Shown: positions 7,206-13,422 of the stretch, piece after piece
How the letters are laid out: each line of letters opens with the position of its first letter
How positions within the stretch are numbered: position 1 is the first letter of the stretch
Origin: Flavobacterium sp.
Lineage (GTDB): Bacteria; Bacteroidota; Bacteroidia; Flavobacteriales; Flavobacteriaceae
Assembly (NCBI RefSeq): GCF_020217025.1
Contig: NZ_JAIWOF010000227.1
Coordinates: 1 to 17,100, forward strand
DNA length: 17,100 bases
Direction of reading: 5' to 3'
The notes under the pieces: model-generated
Seen by the model: only the letters and a program-made list of their open reading frames with translations
Told to the model about the DNA's origin: nothing
The model's database searches: none
Translations under genes and position numbers: made by a program

Positions 7206-8204
7206 ATGAAACAAATTTTACTTATAATTCTATTACTTTATTCTTTCATCTCGAAATCTCAAAATATTTTTAAGTACGAAAAGGAAGTAAACAATATCGA
7301 AAATTATGATTCTCAAGAAATTGATTTTCAAAATCTGAAGGAAAATATAAAACTTTCAGGGACATTAATTAAACCAAAATCTGATTTTGATAAAATTGTT
7401 ATAATCGTTCCAGGTAGTGGAAAAGACACCAGACATTCTCATTATATATTGTCTGAAGAACTTCTCAAAAATAATATTGCAGTATATCGATTTGATGAAC
7501 GAGGTATAGGAAAATCAGAAGGAAATTATTCTGAATTAGCTACCGATTTATCAAAAGATTTAAACTATGCTTTTAAAAATTTACAAAAAACATATAATAC
7601 CAAAAAAATAGGGATAATTGGACATAGTATCGGAGGAATTGCTACTCTAAAAATTATTGAAGAAAATAGTAATCCGAATTTTATCATTTTAATAGAAACA
7701 CCTATTATAAAAAATGGTGCGTTTATTATTAATCAATTTAAAATGAACTACGAAAATAGTATTCCCGAAATTATGCGAGAAGGTAAGACTAAAAATGAAA
7801 TAGTGACTTTCATGGAGGGATACTTAGCTGTTATAAAAAATAGTAATTCTAATTCTTTAAAAAAAGAAGTAAAAAAGTATATTCAGGATAAAGGATTCAA
7901 TAAACGTTTTATTGCTTTGTTACATGATGCTTTTTTAATCGAAATGGCTTCAACTAATATTGAAGCGACTTTAAAAAACACTTCTATTAAAACATTGTTT
8001 GTTACAGGTACAAAAGATTTAATCATTAATCATAAAGATGAAATTAATTTAATTGAATCTTTTAAAAACCCTAATATTGAATATAAAATTTTTGAAAGTT
8101 TAAATCACTATTTAACGGATAGAAATGGAACTGTAGGTTCTTCATTATACCAAATGGACCAAGAACCACTTTCAGATATAAAAAACTGGATATTAAAACA
8201 ATAA
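7206..8204 (+). CDS. Cassette 8 secreted alpha/beta hydrolase
   Basis: 332 residues. A signal peptide covers about 1-18, ending FISKSQN. The alpha/beta-hydrolase core is complete: oxyanion region VPGSGKD (68-74), FDERGIGKSEG (96-106), nucleophile elbow GHSIGG with Ser141, an acid in VTGTKD (Asp271) and His301 in SLNHYLTD. This fits periplasmic alpha/beta hydrolases of the dienelactone-hydrolase or BAAT-like type, with unknown ester, peptide or amide substrate. The start codon overlaps the 15-base start arm of its cassette (7193-7207). The cassette's own boundaries are partly degenerate at the left side. The catalytic triad is inferred from motif order; the protein family is firm. Confidence 0.8.
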   Translation: MKQILLIILLLYSFISKSQNIFKYEKEVNNIENYDSQEIDFQNLKENIKLSGTLIKPKSDFDKIVIIVPGSGKDTRHSHYILSEELLKNNIAVYRFDERGIGKSEGNYSELATDLSKDLNYAFKNLQKTYNTKKIGIIGHSIGGIATLKIIEENSNPNFIILIETPIIKNGAFIINQFKMNYENSIPEIMREGKTKNEIVTFMEGYLAVIKNSNSNSLKKEVKKYIQDKGFNKRFIALLHDAFLIEMASTNIEATLKNTSIKTLFVTGTKDLIINHKDEINLIESFKNPNIEYKIFESLNHYLTDRNGTVGSSLYQMDQEPLSDIKNWILKQ

Positions 8205-8337
8205 CTGTTACTAACAATGGTTTTACGAAATTTTGGCTTTAGGATTTAATGGAAAGATCTTTTTGTATATTTGGCTTAGTAGGAATGGAATGGTTCGGAG
8301 CAATATAAATCCAAACTTCGCAAAGCCTTGATACGTT
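8201..8337 (+). repeat. attC-like site of cassette 8 (divergent type)
   Basis: The arm ATAA-C-TGTTACTAAC (8201-8215) pairs with GTAAGCAACC-A-TTAT (7193-7207) at 11 of the 14 flanking positions; the A/C position is kept. The body keeps AATGGTTTTACG / CGCAAAGCC, TATATTTG (8266-8273) and ends at GTT 8335-8337. AAC to GTT is 125 bases. Confidence 0.7.
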
Positions 8338-8409
8338 GGCGGTAAGTTTACCAAACCAACGTGCAGACAAACAGAACCGATTAACAAACGACAAATTTCA
8401 CAAAACAAA

Positions 8410-9522
8410 TTGGAGCAAAATATTCAACAAAAATTATACGGACTTGACCATTTACGTGCATTAGCAATTGTATTCGTTTTCCTTTTTCATTATTTTATTT
8501 TAAGCGGTGGACAACCTGAATGGTTACCTGACTTTGCAAAATTTGGTTGGACTGGTGTAGATTTATTTTTTGTTCTGAGCGGATTTTTAATTTCATCACA
8601 ACTTTTTGTTCAAATCAAACAAGGACAAAATATCTCTTTTAAGCAATTCTTTCTTAAACGTTTTTTTAGAATTGTTCCTGCTTTTTTGATAACTATTGGA
8701 CTATACTTTTGCTTTCCATTTTTCCGTGAAAAAGAAAATTTACCCCCTTTATGGAAGTTCCTAACTTTTACACAAAATCTTGGACTAAACTTGAAAGATT
8801 ATGGAACATTTTCCCACGCTTGGTCGCTTTGTGTAGAAGAGCATTTTTATTTGTTTCTACCAATTCTTTTAATAATTTTCCAAAATTCAAAATTGTTTTT
8901 CAAATCTTATTGGCTTTTAATTTTCCTATTTTTATTCGGTTTTACCATTAGAATTTATAGTTTTAATTATTTATATCTAGCGAATATTGAAGAAGAAAAT
9001 AGTTGGATGTACTGGTATCAATTTATTTACTATCCAACTTACAACCGTTTAGACGGACTTTTGGTTGGTGTTTCAATTGCAGGAATTTATCAGTTTTTAC
9101 CAAATGTTTGGAGTCGAATATCTAAATATGGTAATCTATGTATCATTTTTAGTTTACTTGTTTTGACAGGTGCCTATTTTTTATGTGATAATCAAATGAC
9201 TTTTAACGCTTCCGTTTTTGGCTTTCCACTCATCGCAATTGGCTACGGATTTATGGTTACTGGAGCAGTAAGTCCGACCAGTTTTTTATACAAATGGAAT
9301 TCCAAAATAACAACATTTATTGCAACACTTTCGTACGCTACTTATTTGACACACAAAGGTGTAACACATATAACACATCAATTATTAGCCGACTTTAAAA
9401 TTGACAACAATTTGATGCTTTTAATTTGTATAGTAACGTGTTTGAGTTTTGCCAATTTGCTACAGTTGACAGTTGAAAAACCATTTATGAAATTACGAAA
9501 TAGAATAATTGAAAAGAAATAA
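8410..9522 (+). CDS. Cassette 9 acyltransferase-3 family membrane protein (OafA/NodX-like)
   Basis: 370 residues with about ten membrane segments. The N-terminus has LDHLRALAIVFVFLFHYF, the typical acyltransferase-3 opening with R-A and a following histidine, then GVDLFFVLSGFLISS, FLKRFFRIVPAF and SHAWSLCVEEHFYLFLP, all in family order. These enzymes O-acetylate or acylate surface sugars in the inner membrane. The start appears to be TTG at 8410, because no in-frame ATG gives the conserved N-terminus; translation from further upstream is not supported. It is the last cassette gene before core chromosome. Its 3' attC-like site has lost most of the AAC arm, so the gene is probably fixed in place. 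The exact sugar target is unknown. Confidence 0.88.
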   Translation: MEQNIQQKLYGLDHLRALAIVFVFLFHYFILSGGQPEWLPDFAKFGWTGVDLFFVLSGFLISSQLFVQIKQGQNISFKQFFLKRFFRIVPAFLITIGLYFCFPFFREKENLPPLWKFLTFTQNLGLNLKDYGTFSHAWSLCVEEHFYLFLPILLIIFQNSKLFFKSYWLLIFLFLFGFTIRIYSFNYLYLANIEEENSWMYWYQFIYYPTYNRLDGLLVGVSIAGIYQFLPNVWSRISKYGNLCIIFSLLVLTGAYFLCDNQMTFNASVFGFPLIAIGYGFMVTGAVSPTSFLYKWNSKITTFIATLSYATYLTHKGVTHITHQLLADFKIDNNLMLLICIVTCLSFANLLQLTVEKPFMKLRNRIIEKK

Positions 9523-9627
9523 AACCTATCGGTTTAGTAATATGGTAGCTGAAGTGGTTCTATGAAACTTTTGTGTTAAAAAACCTCCACATTACAAAGC
9601 GTGGAACCATTAAACCTAATTACCGTT
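9522..9627 (+). repeat. Decayed attC-like site ending array 1
   Basis: Cassette 9 starts with GTTGGCGGTA-A-GTTT (8335-8349), which predicts AAAC-C-TACCGCCAAC before its own repeat. Seen at 9522-9530 is AAACCTATC: AAAC, C and TA match, then about nine bases including AAC are missing, and CGGTTTAG, the usual inner stem, follows. Inverted pieces GGTTTA (9531-9536) / TAAACC (9611-9616) and ATGG / CCAT remain. CGTT at 9624-9627 may be the old right box, inside the last codons of the neighbouring hydrolase gene. The call is inferred; a plain terminator hairpin is the alternative. Confidence 0.45.
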
Positions 9628-10411
9628 TTTTTAAATACCCAATCACCGTTTCATTAAAAACAACCGGTTGTTCTACATTCACGACATGTCCGCAGTTTTG
9701 GATGATGAAAAGTTCGGCGGTTTTAACGTGATTAGCAACGACTTGCTTTACCGAAGGTAAAAACATATAATCTTCTTCGCCCATGACGTAAAGTGTAGGG
9801 ATATTCAATTCTTTTTGACGGAACCAGCGTAATACTGGATTGATTTCAGCGGTAAGTTTGAACCATTTAATGAATTCTTTTTGGTACAATTTCTTAGCTT
9901 CGTTAATGAATAATAAACGGGATTGTTTGTGATTCTTTTTTGGCATAATCACAAAGGCAAAAAACTTGTACAACACCAAATAAGGCAATACATATTTAAA
10001 CGTATTTCCCAATCGCATCAAAACTTGCGAACGGAAATTCATTTTTAAAATGGCACCACCTAAAATCATGCTTTTCACGCGTTCAGGATGCATTTCTGCT
10101 AATTGACGAATCACAATGGAACCTAAAGAAATTCCAACAAAATGCGAAGATTCAATCTTTAAAAAATCGATTACCTCAACAATGTCTTCCGCAATGGCTT
10201 TAAACGTATATTTTTGTTTGAGTGCCGATTTCAATTGTTCTTTTGAATTTCCATGACCACGCAAATCCAGCAACAACACATTAAAATGCTTCTGAAAATC
10301 ACGAATTTGCTTGAACCAAATAGAAGAACTTCCTCCTGCTCCATGAACAAAAGTCACCCATTCGGTACTGGTTTCGTTTTTATAAATTGTGTAGGAAATC
10401 AAATGTTTCAA
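9620..10411 (-). CDS. Alpha/beta hydrolase
   Basis: 263 residues, no signal peptide. The motifs are in order: HGAGG oxyanion loop (23-27), DLRGHGNS (49-56), nucleophile elbow GISLGS with Ser95, an acid in GEEDYMF (Asp214) and GHVVNVE with His242. This is the cytoplasmic alpha/beta hydrolase fold-1 type found widely in Flavobacteriaceae; the substrate is not predictable. It lies at the 3' end of a minus-strand group after the metal-receptor gene (50-base gap). It marks the return to core chromosome: codon use and base composition are more balanced than in the cassettes. The last codons may overlap the right end of the decayed array boundary. Confidence 0.82.
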   Translation of the reverse strand: MKHLISYTIYKNETSTEWVTFVHGAGGSSSIWFKQIRDFQKHFNVLLLDLRGHGNSKEQLKSALKQKYTFKAIAEDIVEVIDFLKIESSHFVGISLGSIVIRQLAEMHPERVKSMILGGAILKMNFRSQVLMRLGNTFKYVLPYLVLYKFFAFVIMPKKNHKQSRLLFINEAKKLYQKEFIKWFKLTAEINPVLRWFRQKELNIPTLYVMGEEDYMFLPSVKQVVANHVKTAELFIIQNCGHVVNVEQPVVFNETVIGYLKKR

Positions 10412-10460
10412 TTTTTGTCAAATGTACTGTTTTTAAAACAACTACATTGTTGAACAAATT

Positions 10461-11264
10461 TTAAATTTTAGCATGCAGTAATTTGAAATAATCAAACGCT
10501 TTCAACAAGCGGCTTCCGTACCAAGAAAACATTTCGCCATCCACAAAAACGGTTTTCGCATGGTGCGTAAAACGTCCAATTTCAAACGCATGTTCGTCTT
10601 TAAACAGAAACGGTTCGGAAGACAAAAACACATAATCGGGATCACCTTCTAAACGGATTTTCTTCAACTCGATTTCAGGATAACGACCTTCTTTATTTGC
10701 ATAAATATTCTCGAAATGATTTAATTTCAATAATTCGTTAATAAACGTATGATTTCCCGCTACCATATGAGGATTGGCCCAAATAAAATAAGCGGCTTTT
10801 TTAATCGGTTTATCTTTGATGAATTGCTGAAAATCTTGATGAGCAAAATTGATTTTATCTATCCATTTTTGCGCATTTGTTCGTTTATTGAAGAGTTGAC
10901 CGAAATCTTGAATCATTTGTAGATTATCTTCAATCGTCATAATATCGGTAACCCAAACCGGACAAATTTGGGATAATTCTTCTACGATTTCTTTGGTATT
11001 TTCTTCTTTATTACAAATGACAATATCAGGCTGAAGTGCTTTTATTTTATCAAATTTGATAGTTTTCGTCCCACCAACAATCGTCTTCGTCGCTTTAAAA
11101 TGAAACGGATGCACACAAAATTTAGTAATTCCAACAATGTTATCTTCCAAACCTAAATCATATAACAATTCGGTTTGTGAAGGTACTAACGAAACGATGC
11201 GCAAAGGTGTGGCTTCGAAAGTATGTTGGGTTCCTAATTGGTCTTGCATTGGTTCAATATTCAA
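10461..11264 (-). CDS. Helical-backbone metal receptor (BtuF/TroA-like substrate-binding domain)
   Basis: 267 residues. After a short leader comes RIVSLVPSQTELLYDLGLEDNIVGITKFCVHP, the standard opening of the BtuF/FhuD class III binding-protein domain. IKALQPDIVICNKEENTKE and the C-terminal DGEMFSWYGSRLLKAFDYF are also typical. No signal peptide or lipobox is seen, so it is probably cytoplasmic or leaderless, unlike ABC partner lipoproteins. Bacteroidota often encode such soluble versions; the ligand could be cobalamin-like, haem or ferric chelates. A second start, MQDQLG, is five codons in. Its start is three bases after the pyrF stop, so it is translated from the same transcript. Function as a metal or corrinoid receptor is from family only. 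Confidence 0.78.
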   Translation of the reverse strand: MNIEPMQDQLGTQHTFEATPLRIVSLVPSQTELLYDLGLEDNIVGITKFCVHPFHFKATKTIVGGTKTIKFDKIKALQPDIVICNKEENTKEIVEELSQICPVWVTDIMTIEDNLQMIQDFGQLFNKRTNAQKWIDKINFAHQDFQQFIKDKPIKKAAYFIWANPHMVAGNHTFINELLKLNHFENIYANKEGRYPEIELKKIRLEGDPDYVFLSSEPFLFKDEHAFEIGRFTHHAKTVFVDGEMFSWYGSRLLKAFDYFKLLHAKI

Positions 11265-11267
11265 AAT

Positions 11268-12080
11268 TTACCCTAAAATGGATTGCATTTCTTGTTGCAA
11301 CTTCAACGCTTCTTCCCTAGCCTTTGCTGCGAAATCCATTCCGTTTGAAGCGTAAATAATCCCTCTTGATGAATTGATTAACAAGCCAACATTAGCATTC
11401 ATTCCGTATTTGCAAACCTCAACCAAACTTCCGCCTTGAGCGCCAACTCCTGGAACTAATAAGAAACTATCAGGAACAATTTTTCGGATTTCAGTGAAAT
11501 ACTCCGCTTTGGTTGCACCAACTACATACATCAAATTATGCGCGTTTTTCCAAGATTTTGAAGTTTCTAAAACTACTTTGTACAATTCTTTTCCTTCCAC
11601 ATTTTGCGTTTGGAAATCGAAAGCGCCTTCATTTGAAGTTAACGCCAACATAATCGTGTGCTTGTCTTCAAAAGCTAAGAAAGGCTCTACCGAATCTTTT
11701 CCCATGTAAGGTGCCACTGTTACCGAATCAAAATCTAAATCGTTGAAAAAAGCTCTGGCATACATAGACGAAGTATTGCCAATATCACCACGTTTAGCAT
11801 CCGCAATAGTGAAGATTTCAGGATATTTCTCATTGATGTAATTAATGGTTTTTTCTAGCGATTGCCAACCTTTGATTCCGTAAGCTTCGTAAAAAGCAGT
11901 ATTTGGTTTGTACGAAACACATAAATCGTGAGTCGCATCGATAATGGCTTTATTGAATTCGAAAATAGGATCTTCGGTTTGTAGTAAATGCTCGGGAATT
12001 TTATTCAAATCGACATCCAAACCAATGCAAAGAAATGATTTTTTAGTTCGGATTTGGGTAATTAGTTGTTCAGTAGTCAT
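11268..12080 (-). CDS. pyrF: Orotidine 5'-phosphate decarboxylase
   Basis: 270 residues from [16 protein letters not shown]; an ATG seven codons upstream is possible but adds an atypical MRLNNNT. The protein catalyses the last step of de novo UMP synthesis (OMP to UMP) in the cytoplasm. Visible: [10 protein letters not shown] with the substrate-binding aspartates, KPN near 58-60, and the catalytic [11 protein letters not shown] (D94, K96, D99). The length fits the longer, type 2 (about 270 residue) OMP decarboxylases. It heads a small minus-strand group with the metal receptor and hydrolase, and lies downstream of a terminator following prfA. A 12-base palindrome CGCAAATTTGCG (12097-12108) precedes it. 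The identification is secure. Confidence 0.95.
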   Translation of the reverse strand: MTTEQLITQIRTKKSFLCIGLDVDLNKIPEHLLQTEDPIFEFNKAIIDATHDLCVSYKPNTAFYEAYGIKGWQSLEKTINYINEKYPEIFTIADAKRGDIGNTSSMYARAFFNDLDFDSVTVAPYMGKDSVEPFLAFEDKHTIMLALTSNEGAFDFQTQNVEGKELYKVVLETSKSWKNAHNLMYVVGATKAEYFTEIRKIVPDSFLLVPGVGAQGGSLVEVCKYGMNANVGLLINSSRGIIYASNGMDFAAKAREEALKLQQEMQSILG

Positions 12081-12096
12081 TGTGTTGTTGTTTAAC

Positions 12097-12108
12097 CGCA
12101 AATTTGCG
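12097..12108. promoter_or_regulatory. Palindrome upstream of pyrF
   Basis: CGCAAATTTGCG is a perfect 12-base palindrome 17 bases upstream of the pyrF start. AATTTG within it resembles a weak -7 element on the minus strand, but no -33 match is seen. It could be an operator or chance. Confidence 0.25.
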
Positions 12109-12130
12109 AAATATTTTTGATTTTGGATAT

Positions 12131-12156
12131 AAAAAAAGCCTCAATAAATGAGGCTT
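12131..12156 (-). terminator. Rho-independent terminator after prfA
   Basis: Read on the minus strand, stem AAGCCTCA, loop TTTAT, stem TGAGGCTT, then a run of T. It sits directly after the prfA stop (12162) and before the pyrF leader. Confidence 0.85.
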
Positions 12157-12161
12157 ATATT

Positions 12162-13235
12162 TTAGAAAACTTCGCTTTCTTTTAGTTTTTCGGTGTTGGC
12201 TACCAATTGTAATTCTTCAATCATTTTGTGAAGATTTCCATTCATGAAACCATCTAAATCGAAAATACTTAAACCAATTCTATGATCGGTAATTCTACCT
12301 TGTGCATAGTTATAGGTACGAATTTTAGCCGAACGGTCACCCGAACTTACCTGAGAATTACGTTTTTTCGCATCTTCTTCTTGTTTTTTGGCCAATTCCA
12401 TTTCATACAAACGCGAACGTAAAACCGTTAACGCTTTGTCTTTGTTTTTATGTTGCGATTTCTCATCCTGACATTGTGCTACCAAACCTGTTGGAATGTG
12501 CGTCATGCGAACCGCTGATTTCGTTGTATTTACCGATTGCCCACCAGGACCAGACGAACAGAAAAAGTCGATACGAACGTCGTTCATGTCGATTTGTACG
12601 TCAAATTCTTCTGCTTCTGGCAACACCATTACTGTTGCTGCTGAAGTGTGCACACGACCTTGTGTTTCCGTTTGTGGCACACGTTGTACACGATGTACTC
12701 CTGCTTCATATTTTAAAGTTCCGTACACATCTTCTCCAGTTACTTCAAAGATTATCTCTTTAAAACCACCAGAAGTTCCTTCACTTACATCTACTACAGA
12801 TGTTCTCCATCCTTTTGAATCACAATATTTAGTGTACATACGGTACAAATCTCCAGCAAAGATAGAAGCTTCATCTCCACCCGTACCTGCGCGGATTTCC
12901 ACCATAACGTTTTTCGCATCTTCTGGGTCTTTTGGAATCAACATATATTTGATTTCGTCTTCTAACTGAGGTAAACGTTCTTTAGCTTCGTCCAATTGCA
13001 TTTTAGCCATTTCTAACATTTCGGCATCCGAACCATCCGCAATAATCTCGTTAGCTTCTTTAATATTTCCGTCAAGATTAATGTATTCTTCACGTTTATC
13101 TACTAAAGCTTTAAGGTCTTTGTATTCTTTATTTAATTGTACATAACGCTTTTGATCGGCAATTACATCAGGCTGAATAATCAAATCTGATACTTCGTCA
13201 AAACGTTGTTTTACATATTGTAATCTATCTAACAT
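12162..13235 (-). CDS. prfA: Peptide chain release factor 1
   Basis: 357 residues, the normal length. RF1 ends translation at UAA and UAG in the ribosomal A site. Stop-codon recognition motif PxT is present as PQT (187-189) in [14 protein letters not shown], which separates it from RF2. The peptidyl-tRNA hydrolysis motif GGQ is at 231-233 in [17 protein letters not shown]. The N-terminal coiled helical domain (1-100) and [16 protein letters not shown] are also standard. A promoter is readable 22 bases upstream and a terminator directly downstream, so it is probably transcribed alone. The identification is secure. Confidence 0.97.
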   Translation of the reverse strand: MLDRLQYVKQRFDEVSDLIIQPDVIADQKRYVQLNKEYKDLKALVDKREEYINLDGNIKEANEIIADGSDAEMLEMAKMQLDEAKERLPQLEDEIKYMLIPKDPEDAKNVMVEIRAGTGGDEASIFAGDLYRMYTKYCDSKGWRTSVVDVSEGTSGGFKEIIFEVTGEDVYGTLKYEAGVHRVQRVPQTETQGRVHTSAATVMVLPEAEEFDVQIDMNDVRIDFFCSSGPGGQSVNTTKSAVRMTHIPTGLVAQCQDEKSQHKNKDKALTVLRSRLYEMELAKKQEEDAKKRNSQVSSGDRSAKIRTYNYAQGRITDHRIGLSIFDLDGFMNGNLHKMIEELQLVANTEKLKESEVF

Positions 13236-13257
13236 AGCTGTTATTTATTTTGGAGTG

Positions 13258-13288
13258 CAAAGTTACAATTTTAGTTGAAAGTTTAAAA
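13258..13288 (-). promoter_or_regulatory. prfA promoter (Bacteroidota type)
   Basis: On the minus strand TTTT (13288-13285), 19 bases, then TAACTTTG (13265-13258), which fits TTTG-N19-TAnnTTTG with one change in the -33 box. It lies 22 bases before the prfA start. Confidence 0.6.
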
Positions 13289-13348
13289 ATTAAAATGTTT
13301 AAAAGTTTTAAAACTGAAAATCAACTTCTTAACTATTTTATTTAAAAT

Positions 13349-13421
13349 AAATCTAAATAAACTTTGTGAATTCATTTTTGCTTATTATTTTTGCGGTGTT
13401 ATTTTAATTAAATCTAAATAA
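13349..13421 (+). promoter_or_regulatory. Paired 12-base direct repeat flanking the receptor promoter, possible operator
   Basis: AAATCTAAATAA occurs at 13349-13360 and 13410-13421, either side of the promoter, the second copy ending just before the start codon. The placement suits a repressor, and the downstream genes are of siderophore type, so an iron-dependent regulator (DtxR/IdeR or Fur family) is a reasonable guess. No experimentally known box is claimed. Confidence 0.4.
13363..13393 (+). promoter_or_regulatory. Promoter of the TonB receptor operon
   Basis: TTTG (13363-13366), a 19-base spacer and TATTTTTG (13386-13393) fully match the Bacteroidota promoter TTTG-N19-TAnnTTTG. Start codon is 30 bases downstream. 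Confidence 0.75.
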
Positions 13422-13422
13422 G

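Larger units (their letters stand above)
1..9625 (+). mobile_element. Integron-like gene cassette array (array 1), no integrase in window
   Basis: Nine cassettes lie head to tail. With a cut between G and TT of each GTT box, they span 90-715, 716-2883, 2884-3542, 3543-4183, 4184-5826, 5827-6555, 6556-7193, 7194-8335 and 8336 to about 9625. Each holds one or two genes followed by a 124-130 bp hairpin repeat. The start of every cassette is the reverse complement of the bases just before its own repeat (for example GTTAGCGGTA at 715 and TACCGCTAAC at 2751) and does not match the neighbour. That is the signature of integron cassettes whose attC site is split between the two ends. Genes follow array direction except in cassette 2. 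No tyrosine recombinase is encoded here, so this is either the distal part of a chromosomal integron or a cluster of attC sites lacking an integrase. Seen: repeats and paired ends. Inferred: site-specific recombination. Confidence 0.8.

Noticed and set aside
1..8340. CRISPR array
   Set aside because: The repeats are about 130 bp, separated by whole genes of variable length, and are themselves imperfect hairpins; there are no short regular spacers and no cas genes.
576..8340. MITE or IS insertions beside each gene
   Set aside because: No transposase and no direct target duplications. The variable flanking bases are inverted and paired across each gene rather than duplicated across each repeat, which favours cassettes.
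9540..9616. Plain terminator for the acyltransferase gene
   Set aside because: Not fully excluded, but the inverted pieces are spread over 80 bases with no T run after a compact stem, and the AAACCTA match to the cassette start fits a decayed attC-like site better.
12476..12969. Plus-strand open frames opposite prfA
   Set aside because: They are shadows of the strongly conserved prfA reading frame.
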